A stretch of DNA of 10,606 nucleotides from an uncultured Clostridia bacterium (GTDB lineage Bacteria > Bacillota > Clostridia > Christensenellales > Borkfalkiaceae): positions 1 through 10,606 of the forward strand of contig CANPYD010000026.1 in NCBI GenBank assembly GCA_947587775.1, in the 5' to 3' direction. The notes under the pieces were generated by a model. The model had not been told where the DNA came from and did no database searches. It saw nothing but the letters and a program-made list of their open reading frames with translations. The position numbers were made by a program, and so were the translations under genes. Numbering within the stretch: the first letter of the stretch is position 1; each line of letters begins with the position of its first letter. Positions 5,827-10,606 of the stretch are shown in pieces.

Positions 5827-6669
5827 TTACGGCGAAACGAATTCTCTGAGCCGTGCGGAGTAGTTCCCGCCCCCGAGTGCGCGGAAAAATTCTTCCTCGC
5901 TCATCTCGGCAAGGAAGCTCTCTCCCTCAAACAGAAGGAGCGTGAGATATTGATCCTCGCGCAAAAAGCGCAGCGCGTCCGAAAGGGCGGCGTCGGCGGA
6001 GATCGCGATCCGCCGCTCCTCTACCCCGCGGGCGAGCGTCTTTTCACGCGAAAAGAGGATGCGGCCGTACTTCGCCCCCCCGAACGCGCCCGCTGCAAGC
6101 AGGATCGCAAAGAAGAGTGCGGAGAAAGCGGGCTCCGAAAAACAGGTATAGACGAAATAGCCGAGGATCCCCGCCGCCGTGACGAAAGAGAGGATGCGGC
6201 AGAACGCCGCCGCCCTGCTCTCTCCGTACGGGCGCAGAAGGGCGTGCAAAATTCTTCCGCCGTCCAGCGGCCATGCGGGGAGAAGGTTCACGAAAAAGAG
6301 CGAAAAGGAGACATATGCCGCGATGTCGGTGTAGGCATACGTCTCGGGATACAGCCACCAGAGCGCGACGAAAAAGAACCCCGTCGCGGCGTTGGCGAGC
6401 GGCCCCGCAAGGAGCACGGCGATCTCGCTTCTCTGCGGGATCCCCGAAAGATCGCCCGCAATGACCGCCCCGTAGGGCATGAGCGTCACGCTGTCGAGCG
6501 CGTAGCCGTACCGGCGCGCCGCAAAGGCATGGGCGCACTCGTGCTCGAGGGCGGCGAGCACCGCCGCCAAAAAGAGCAGGAGCGTCCCCGTAAACGCCGA
6601 GATCACCCCCGCCGCAAAAAAGAGGGGGTGGATCCGCAGTTTAGCTCCACGCAAGCGTGTTTTCGGCAA
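5827..6669 (-). CDS. spoIVFB: Site-2-type membrane metalloprotease, SpoIVFB-like (M50)
   Basis: Intramembrane zinc protease. SpoIVFB in the mother cell of sporulating bacteria cleaves pro-sigma-K to activate late spore genes. The 280-residue frame has several hydrophobic helices, the zinc motif HECAH (43-47) and the second ligand motif NLLPAWPLDGGR (128-139, D136). A cytosolic domain of about 65 residues follows from around 215, as in CBS-bearing SpoIVFB proteins. The start is uncertain: TTG 6669 overlaps the upstream gene by 29 bases without a ribosome binding site. CTG 6639, just after the upstream stop with GGAG five bases before it, would begin MRIHPLFF, closer to the family's usual start. 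The overlap suggests translational coupling to the SpoIVFA-like gene. Confidence 0.88.
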   Translation of the reverse strand: MPKTRLRGAKLRIHPLFFAAGVISAFTGTLLLFLAAVLAALEHECAHAFAARRYGYALDSVTLMPYGAVIAGDLSGIPQRSEIAVLLAGPLANAATGFFFVALWWLYPETYAYTDIAAYVSFSLFFVNLLPAWPLDGGRILHALLRPYGESRAAAFCRILSFVTAAGILGYFVYTCFSEPAFSALFFAILLAAGAFGGAKYGRILFSREKTLARGVEERRIAISADAALSDALRFLREDQYLTLLLFEGESFLAEMSEEEFFRALGGGNYSARLREFVSP

Positions 6670-7381
6670 CGGTGTAGCCCGTCAGAAGATTTCCGTTTTC
6701 ATAGAACATCACGCGGACGCTTCCTTCGCCGTCCGAATAGGCGAGCGGTACGTTGCTCTTTACGGTCTGCCCGACAGAGAAATACACATCGTCCAGCCCG
6801 CTGAGGATGGTTGAGAAGGAGTCGGAGTGTTTGAGCTCCACCGTATAGCCGCTCTCGTCGTCCCCGTTCACCGAAGCCACCTCGCCCTCGCAGGGGGCGT
6901 ATACCGTGCACTGTGCCGTAAAGGAGAGAATGCCCGTGTCGGAGACCGTCATTTCGGCGTCCACATAATCGTTGACGACGGGCGAGAGGGTGAAGTCCGC
7001 ATAGGTGCGGGTATCCGCTGCCTCGGCTTCCCCATGGAAGAGCCCGCGCACAAAGGTGTTGATCGCGCTTGCGGGCAGGAAGATGTTCGTGAGGAAGATC
7101 GCGGCGCAGAGGGCGCATACCGCGGCAAATTCCCCGATCAGGAGCCGTTTCACCCTCTTTTCTTTGCCGCTCACGGGCGTTTCTTCCCGTTCGATGGGCA
7201 GGCTCTGTGCGAAGAGCGGGTCTTCCGTCTCCTGCATGCGGTCGTTGACCTGTTCGACGAGGCGATCCTTCAGATCGGGCTCCGTCTCCTTGGGTTCCTT
7301 TTTCTTGCGTTTCGTGCGATTCACCGTGACCGTCTCCACGGGGATCTCGAGCATCTCGGCATAGCTCAATTCTTCGTTCAT
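6641..7381 (-). CDS. spoIVFA: SpoIVFA-like protein with degenerate LytM (M23) domain
   Basis: A 246-residue single-pass membrane protein: acidic and Lys-rich cytoplasmic part (1-79), membrane segment (about 80-103), then an outer domain with an M23/LytM fold (about 157-240; VYAPCEGEVASV, GYTVELKH, VGQTVKSNVPLAY). The metal ligands of active M23 peptidases are gone: positions expected to read HxH in the last strand read SVRVMF. It is therefore probably a scaffold, like SpoIVFA, which holds SpoIVFB in check in the forespore outer membrane. The start at 7381 is set by AGAGG seven bases upstream; an in-frame extension to 7489 runs through the promoter. It overlaps spoIVFB, a typical spoIVF pair. 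SpoIIQ-like identity is possible, but the spoIVFB neighbour favours SpoIVFA. Confidence 0.82.
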   Translation of the reverse strand: MNEELSYAEMLEIPVETVTVNRTKRKKKEPKETEPDLKDRLVEQVNDRMQETEDPLFAQSLPIEREETPVSGKEKRVKRLLIGEFAAVCALCAAIFLTNIFLPASAINTFVRGLFHGEAEAADTRTYADFTLSPVVNDYVDAEMTVSDTGILSFTAQCTVYAPCEGEVASVNGDDESGYTVELKHSDSFSTILSGLDDVYFSVGQTVKSNVPLAYSDGEGSVRVMFYENGNLLTGYTVAENTLAWS

Positions 7382-7435
7382 GCTTCCACCTCTTTTTGGT
7401 TGATTTTCGCGGCGTTTGTCCGCCGTAGCAATCAT

Positions 7436-7443
7436 AATGTATG
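7436..7443 (-). promoter_or_regulatory. Sigma-E-like -10 box before spoIVFA-spoIVFB
   Basis: On the minus strand CATACATT matches the sigma-E -10 consensus CATACANT exactly, 55 bases before the spoIVFA ATG. The -35 region (around TTCTAAA, some 14 bases upstream) is a poor match. In Bacillus subtilis the spoIVF operon is transcribed by sigma-E in the mother cell, so the site fits the expected control. Confidence 0.5.
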
Positions 7444-7465
7444 CCCGCATGAACGCGTTTAGAAG

Positions 7466-7496
7466 AAAAAATCCCTGTCGAATCCGCACGACAGGG
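7466..7496 (-). terminator. Intrinsic terminator of the cysteine desulfurase gene
   Basis: On the minus strand CCCTGTCG (7489-7496) pairs with CGACAGGG (7473-7480) around an eight-base loop and is followed by a run of six T residues (7466-7471). It lies about 30 bases past the desulfurase stop and separates that unit from the spoIVF pair. Confidence 0.93.
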
Positions 7497-7525
7497 GTTG
7501 AAATACAGAGAATTTTTCGAAAGTC

Positions 7526-8623
7526 TCAGGGGGAAAGGAGACGGATGACGGTTTCCGCGGCGAAGAGGGTCTCCTCTTCCGTCGTCTCCGCCCCGAAGGA
7601 GAACCTGACGCCCCGCTTCGCCTCTTCCGCACTCCTTCCCATTGCGAGAAGGACGTGGGAAGGAAGTCCCGCATGCGCGGAGCAGGCGGCTCCCCCCGAA
7701 CAGGCGACGCCGTTGAGATCGAGAAGGTTCAGAAACGCCTCGCCGCCCCTTGCAAAGGTGATGTGGGAGATGTTCGGCGCACGGTTTTCGCCGTCGACCT
7801 TCGCCCCGTCCCCGAGTGCGGAGAGGATCTTTTCCTCGAACATGGCGCGGAGCCGCCCCGTATGGGCGCAGAAGTTTTCCCGCTCCGCCTGTGCGAGCTC
7901 GAGCGCGGCGGCGAATCCGACGATCCCCGCCGCATTCAATGTGCCCCCGCGCAGTCCCCGCTCCTGCTCCCCGCCCGCGATGAGCGGCTGAAAAGGCACC
8001 CCCTTTTTGACGATGAGCGCGCCGACCCCCTTCGGCCCCCCGATCTTATGTGCGGAGAGCGCGGCGGCGTCGGCATAGCGTAAGATCTCCTTAAGGTTCA
8101 GAGAGGAAGCCGCCTGTACGCAGTCGGTAAAGAAAAGGGCGCTGTGCGCATGCGCGAGGGCGGCAAGTTCGGGGATGGGCTGGATGCACCCCGTCTCGTT
8201 ATTGACAGCCATGACCGAAACCAGCCCCACGTTTGCGGACATGGTATGCTCAAAATCTTCCGTGCGGACGATCCCGTCCTGATGAATCGGACATGGTATG
8301 CCCTTTCCGACGTCCCTGAGCGCGGCGGAGGAGAGGACTGCCGCATGTTCGGCAGCGGAAAAGAGCGCGTCGCCCTTTCCGAGACAGCGCATCGCCCAGT
8401 TGTCGGCTTCCGTGCCCCCGGACGTGAAATAGACCTCGTTCGGCTTGACTCCCAAGACGGCGGCAATGCGGTCGCGGGCGTCCGTCACGGCGTGGGCGGC
8501 GTTTCTGCCGAATGTGTGGAGCGAATCGGGATTGCCGAAATTCTCTTTGAGAAGGGGGAGCATCGCGCCGAGCGCTTCCCCTCTCAGCGGCGCCGTTGCC
8601 GCATAGTCGAGATAAACGTTCAT
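7526..8623 (-). CDS. Cysteine desulfurase, class I NifS/IscS type
   Basis: PLP enzyme that takes sulfur from cysteine for Fe-S clusters or tRNA thiolation. The 365-residue protein starts MNVYLDYAATAP, typical of the family. It has the PLP-stacking H93, the D167/Q170 pair in FTDCVQA, the PLP lysine K193 in SAHKIGGPKG, and the persulfide cysteine C314 in GGAACSAHAG before PSHVLLAMG. The frame stays open to 8887, but that part crosses a repeat cluster and the promoter, so ATG 8623 is the start. No ribosome binding site precedes it, and the -10 box ends six bases before the ATG, so the mRNA is probably leaderless. No iscU, thiI or mnmA lies next to it, so its sulfur acceptor is unknown. Confidence 0.94.
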   Translation of the reverse strand: MNVYLDYAATAPLRGEALGAMLPLLKENFGNPDSLHTFGRNAAHAVTDARDRIAAVLGVKPNEVYFTSGGTEADNWAMRCLGKGDALFSAAEHAAVLSSAALRDVGKGIPCPIHQDGIVRTEDFEHTMSANVGLVSVMAVNNETGCIQPIPELAALAHAHSALFFTDCVQAASSLNLKEILRYADAAALSAHKIGGPKGVGALIVKKGVPFQPLIAGGEQERGLRGGTLNAAGIVGFAAALELAQAERENFCAHTGRLRAMFEEKILSALGDGAKVDGENRAPNISHITFARGGEAFLNLLDLNGVACSGGAACSAHAGLPSHVLLAMGRSAEEAKRGVRFSFGAETTEEETLFAAETVIRLLSP

Positions 8624-8629
8624 ATGCGG

Positions 8630-8658
8630 ATTATACCCCTCCCGCGCCAAAAAGTCAA
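8630..8658 (-). promoter_or_regulatory. Promoter of the cysteine desulfurase gene
   Basis: Read on the minus strand: TTGACT (8653-8658), a 17-base spacer and TATAAT (8630-8635). CCGCAT is the only sequence between the -10 box and the ATG, the same six-base distance as in the aldo/keto reductase gene. Confidence 0.85.
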
Positions 8659-8686
8659 GTATCCGCACAGCCCTCTCTCGGCGCAA

Positions 8687-8807
8687 AGCCTTCCCCCTTC
8701 GGGGGGGAAGGTGGCACGGTGCAGCCGTGACGAATGGGGGGGATAAGGTAAACATCATCCCCCCCACCACCGCCTGCGGCGGAGCCTCCCCCCAAAGGGG
8801 GTAGGCC
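8687..8807. repeat. Palindromic intergenic repeat cluster
   Basis: This is the first part of a gene-free stretch (8624-9058). It holds successive hairpins: CCTTCCCCC/GGGGGAAGG (8689-8711), CACGG-TGCAG-CCGTG (8715-8729), GGGGGGGAT/ATCCCCCCC (about 8736-8765), CCGCC/GGCGG (8770-8782) and GCCTCCCCC/GGGGGTAGGC (8784-8806). The CACGG hairpin is shared with 3741-3930. It belongs to the same broad class of GC-rich palindromes as the other two clusters. Confidence 0.75.
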
Positions 8808-8811
8808 TTTC

Positions 8812-8960
8812 GCGGGGCGAGCAAAGAAATGAACGAAATTTTCCCAATTACTGCGCGAAGCAAAACCACGCTTTTGCGGCAGCGCACTCAAGTTGTCGAA
8901 CCCCTTCGACTTATTGTCCTGTGAAACAGAAAAGGAACGGCCGAATTGTAACTACAAGGC
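8812..8960. other. Non-coding segment with four consecutive small hairpins
   Basis: No gene is seen. Going along the plus strand there is a two-part stem TGCGC/GCGCA (8852-8856, 8882-8886) enclosing GCAAAA-CCACGC-TTTTGC (8860-8877). Next comes GTCGAA-CCCC-TTCGAC (8895-8910) flanked by a 3x3 internal loop and CAA/TTG. Then follow CTGT-GAA-ACAG (8919-8929) and TTGT-AACT-ACAA (8946-8957). The first 19 bases resemble 1421-1439 at 17 positions. It may be a structured RNA or another repeat family; no good promoter is visible on either strand. Confidence 0.4.
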
Positions 8961-8976
8961 AAACACACTAACCCCT

Positions 8977-9037
8977 CGCTCGTATTTATTTTGAAAGTCC
9001 GCCCGAAAAGGGCGGACTTTCATAAACAAATCGAGCG
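8977..9037 (-). terminator. Extended hairpin after the pyrophosphatase/SGNH operon
   Basis: The core is a perfect 12-pair stem GAAAGTCCGCCC (8993-9004) with GGGCGGACTTTC (9010-9021) around GAAAA. Outside it, AT-rich arms pair imperfectly and CGCTCG (8977-8982) pairs with CGAGCG (9032-9037). It begins 21 bases past the SGNH stop, a terminator position. No T-tract follows directly on either strand, so termination is inferred from stem strength and place. Confidence 0.55.
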
Positions 9038-9059
9038 AAATAAAGAAATCGAGCGAAAT
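9028..9059. repeat. Short direct repeat at the end of the SGNH hydrolase gene
   Basis: AAATCGAGCGAAAT occurs at 9028-9041 and 9046-9059, an 18-base period. The first copy is part of the extended hairpin arm and the second reaches the first base of the SGNH stop codon. Confidence 0.8.
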
Positions 9060-9661
9060 TACAACGTCTTTTTCAACTCTTTAATCACAAGATCGGCGAT
9101 GTAGCGGCAGCCGCGGTGCGTGGGGTGGACGCCGTCCTCCGAGAATTTCGCGGGATTGATGTCCTGCGTAACGCCGTTAAAGATCTCGTCGAGCGGAATG
9201 AGCGGCAATCCCTCGCGCTGTGCGATCTTGCCGATAATCTCCTTGTAGGCCTCGAGATAGGGACGGAAGCGCCGCTTGTCCGTCATGCCAAGCACGTAAG
9301 GCTGGATCAGAATGAGTTTCGCCCCCGCCGCCTTCAACTTCTCCACGAGGGCGGAATAGTTCGCCTCGAACTCCTCTTCCGTCACGATCTCGTCCAGCGT
9401 AAACCGCCGCCACACGTCGTTGATGCCGACTTCGAGGACGACATAATCGGGCTTCTGCGCCACAACTTCATCCACCCGCGCAAGGAGTTCGCAGGTGCGG
9501 TCTCCCCCGACGCCGTAGTTCAGGATCTCGAAATCAACATCGGGATAGAGCGGACGGAGCTTCCCCGCCGCGATCTTGACGAACCCCTCGCCGAGATCGG
9601 TGGGATCGGACAAATTTCTTCCCGCTTCGGTGATGGAATCCCCGAAAAAGACCAGTTTCAT
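9059..9661 (-). CDS. SGNH/GDSL-family hydrolase
   Basis: A cytoplasmic SGNH-fold esterase or lipase-like enzyme of 200 residues, without signal peptide. All four family blocks are present: GDSIT with nucleophile S9, the oxyanion glycine in NYGVGGDRT (48-56), GIND with N81, and DGVHPT with D176 and H179. The family hydrolyses esters, often removing acyl groups from sugars or lipids; the substrate here is unknown. ATG at 9661 is set by a run of five G residues six bases upstream, which overlaps the stop of the pyrophosphatase gene. With a ten-base gap the two genes form an operon and are probably translationally coupled. A frame extending to 9751 only overlaps ppa and is rejected. Confidence 0.93.
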   Translation of the reverse strand: MKLVFFGDSITEAGRNLSDPTDLGEGFVKIAAGKLRPLYPDVDFEILNYGVGGDRTCELLARVDEVVAQKPDYVVLEVGINDVWRRFTLDEIVTEEEFEANYSALVEKLKAAGAKLILIQPYVLGMTDKRRFRPYLEAYKEIIGKIAQREGLPLIPLDEIFNGVTQDINPAKFSEDGVHPTHRGCRYIADLVIKELKKTL

Positions 9662-9671
9662 AGTTTTCCCC

Positions 9672-10202
9672 CTATTTGACAAACTTCTCGCGGTATAATT
9701 CGATACATCTCGCAACGCACTCGATCGCCTCATCCCTGTGGGAGATCTCACGGACGGTTGTCTGCTTGTGTTCGAGCGTCTTATAGACCTCGAAGAAGTG
9801 CATCATTTCATCGAAAATATGCTTGGGAAGTTCGTGAATGTCGTAATACTCATTATAGGAAGGATCCCTGACGGGGATCGCGATGATCTTCTCGTCCAGC
9901 TCGCCGCCGTCGATCATCTTGATGACGCCGATCGGATAGCATGTGACAAGCGTCATGGGATGGATGACTTCGTTGGTGAGCACGAGCACATCCAAGGGAT
10001 CTCCGTCGTCCGCATAGGTGCGCGGAATGAACCCGTAATTCGCGGGATATACGGTAGAGGTGTAGAGAACGCGGTCGAGGCGCAGAATGCCCGTCTCCTT
10101 GTCGAGCTCGTATTTTGCCTTGCTCCCCTTCGGGATCTCGATCAGAGCTTCAAACGATTTGGGTGTAATGCGCTTTGCGTCAATGTCGTGCCAGATGTTC
10201 AT
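9672..10202 (-). CDS. ppa: Inorganic pyrophosphatase, family I
   Basis: Soluble Mg-dependent enzyme that hydrolyses pyrophosphate, pulling biosynthetic reactions forward. The 176 residues match the bacterial hexameric type. The signature DGDPLD (66-71) supplies metal ligands D66 and D71, with D103 as a third in GELDEK, and the active-site segment VYPANYGFIP is at 51-60. Many Clostridia use family II or membrane pyrophosphatases, so a family I enzyme is a useful lineage marker. The start at 10202 follows AGGGGG by five bases. It is the first gene of an operon with the SGNH hydrolase and has a divergent tRNA-Ser unit upstream. Confidence 0.96.
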   Translation of the reverse strand: MNIWHDIDAKRITPKSFEALIEIPKGSKAKYELDKETGILRLDRVLYTSTVYPANYGFIPRTYADDGDPLDVLVLTNEVIHPMTLVTCYPIGVIKMIDGGELDEKIIAIPVRDPSYNEYYDIHELPKHIFDEMMHFFEVYKTLEHKQTTVREISHRDEAIECVARCIELYREKFVK

Positions 10203-10221
10203 AGATGCCCCCTATATCAAT

Positions 10222-10250
10222 ATTTTAACATAAGATCGCCTCTTCCGCAA
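10222..10250 (-). promoter_or_regulatory. Probable promoter of ppa
   Basis: Read on the minus strand: TTGCGG (10245-10250), a 17-base spacer and TAAAAT (10222-10227), about 20 bases before the ppa ATG. The -35 box is a weak match. It lies beside a GGGGCAGCAAGAG stretch that also occurs in the 3741-3930 repeats. Confidence 0.5.
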
Positions 10251-10302
10251 GGGGCAGCAAGAGAATTTTTCGAAAATTTTTCGGATTTTCGGAGAATATA
10301 CT

Positions 10303-10331
10303 TTGACATTCCTTTGATTTTGTGTTATATT
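10303..10331 (+). promoter_or_regulatory. Strong promoter of the tRNA-Ser unit
   Basis: TTGACA (10303-10308), a 17-base spacer and TATATT (10326-10331). AT-rich tracts upstream (10263-10290, repeats of ATTTTTCG type) could serve as an UP element, as is common for stable RNA genes. Transcription would start near 10338, ten bases before the first tRNA-like copy. Confidence 0.82.
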
Positions 10332-10347
10332 GATAGTGTTGAGGCTT

Positions 10348-10446
10348 GCAGAAGTACCCAAGAGGCTCAAGGGGCTCCCCATTAAGGAGAATAGTACCTG
10401 TGAAAGGTAGCACGAGTTCGCCGCGATACCTTCCGCCTTCTGCACC
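10348..10446 (+). pseudogene. Degenerate tRNA-Ser copy
   Basis: This copies the intact tRNA-Ser downstream. The first 33 bases are identical, as is a second run covering the variable arm up to TTCG (10392-10420), and the acceptor end CTTCTGC is kept. The anticodon arm has changed to CTCC-CCATTAA-GGAG, leaving four pairs, C instead of U at position 33 and a nominal AUU anticodon. The 3' side of the T stem (CTCGT) is replaced by 16 unrelated bases where eight are expected, so the T arm cannot form. It does not encode CCA in the normal place. It is probably a dead copy, though it lies directly behind the strong promoter and will be transcribed. Confidence 0.75.
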
Positions 10447-10472
10447 GTCACAATTTCATTTTGATTGAGCTT

Positions 10473-10564
10473 GCAGAAGTACCCAAGAGGCTCAAGGGGC
10501 TCCCCTGCTAAGGGAGTAGTACCTGTGAAAGGTAGCACGAGTTCGAATCTCGTCTTCTGCGCCA
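10473..10564 (+). tRNA. tRNA-Ser(GCU)
   Basis: A complete 92-nt class II tRNA with a long variable arm (TACC-TGTGAAA-GGTA). The acceptor GCAGAAG pairs with CTTCTGC, the discriminator is G and CCA is encoded. The anticodon stem CTCCC/GGGAG closes CTGCTAA, giving anticodon GCU, which reads serine AGC/AGU codons. The T arm ACGAG-TTCGAAT-CTCGT is normal. It shares a transcript with the degenerate copy 26 bases upstream. Confidence 0.96.
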
Positions 10565-10566
10565 AG

Positions 10567-10603
10567 TGGGACGTAAGTTGAACATAACTTGCGTCCCATT
10601 TTA
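10567..10603 (+). terminator. Intrinsic terminator of the tRNA-Ser unit
   Basis: A 13-pair stem (10567-10579 with 10586-10598, one G-T pair) around GAACAT is followed by TTTT (10599-10602). It starts three bases after the tRNA CCA end. Confidence 0.85.
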
Positions 10604-10606
10604 ATG

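Noticed and set aside
8624..8887. An 88-residue N-terminal extension of the cysteine desulfurase.
   Set aside because: It would cross the palindromic repeats and the consensus promoter; the family N-terminus begins at MNVYLDYAAT.
10212..10565. A 117-residue minus-strand frame over the tRNA-Ser region.
   Set aside because: It is translated from the antisense of the tRNA-Ser copy, the degenerate copy and the tRNA promoter; tRNA genes commonly give such false proteins.

Overview
The window looks like chromosome from a spore-forming, moderately GC-rich member of the Clostridia (Firmicutes). The evidence is an N-terminally extended Firmicutes-type ribosomal protein L27, a SpoIVFA/SpoIVFB-like pair, an rng - rplU - rpmA gene set, strong AGGAGG-type ribosome binding sites, and clusters of GC-rich palindromic repeats between genes. 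A genus cannot be named from sequence reading alone. Almost all protein genes lie on the minus strand.

Layout. 1-178: a minus-strand tRNA-Val/tRNA-Gly unit with its promoter; tRNA-Gly is cut by the window edge. 263-1161: an aldo/keto reductase whose consensus promoter leaves no leader. 1180-1404: two copies of a palindromic repeat unit. 1432-2215: the rplU-rpmA ribosomal operon with promoter, leader and strong terminator. 2273-2716: a plus-strand hypothetical helical protein, convergent with a membrane-anchored ComEC-like metallo-beta-lactamase protein (2718-3695). 3741-3930: more palindromic repeats. 3944-4203: a small XRE regulator with a palindrome over its own promoter. 4208-5811: ribonuclease E/G (rng) with promoter and terminator. 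5827-7443: spoIVFB and spoIVFA-like genes, overlapping, below a sigma-E-like -10 box. 7466-8658: a class I cysteine desulfurase with terminator and a leaderless-type promoter. 8659-9058: a long gene-free stretch holding repeats, a run of small hairpins and an extended hairpin. 9059-10250: an inorganic pyrophosphatase and SGNH hydrolase operon. 10303-10603: a divergent plus-strand tRNA-Ser unit, with a degenerate tRNA-Ser copy followed by an intact tRNA-Ser(GCU) and a terminator.

How the genes relate. spoIVFA-spoIVFB, rng and rplU-rpmA belong to a gene neighbourhood common in Clostridia. Here the block is opened up between rng and rplU by the XRE regulator, the ComEC-like protein, the hypothetical gene and a repeat cluster. 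The usual Prp protease gene is absent between rplU and rpmA, and a terminator follows rpmA directly. The rest are mostly single-gene housekeeping units, each with its own promoter.

I found no CRISPR array, transposase, phage gene, toxin-antitoxin pair or recognisable defence system. The points most worth checking are two genes with identical leaderless promoter geometry, the degenerate tRNA-Ser copy, the structured intergenic segment near 8850-9037, the missing prp gene, and the sigma-E-like box before spoIVFA.
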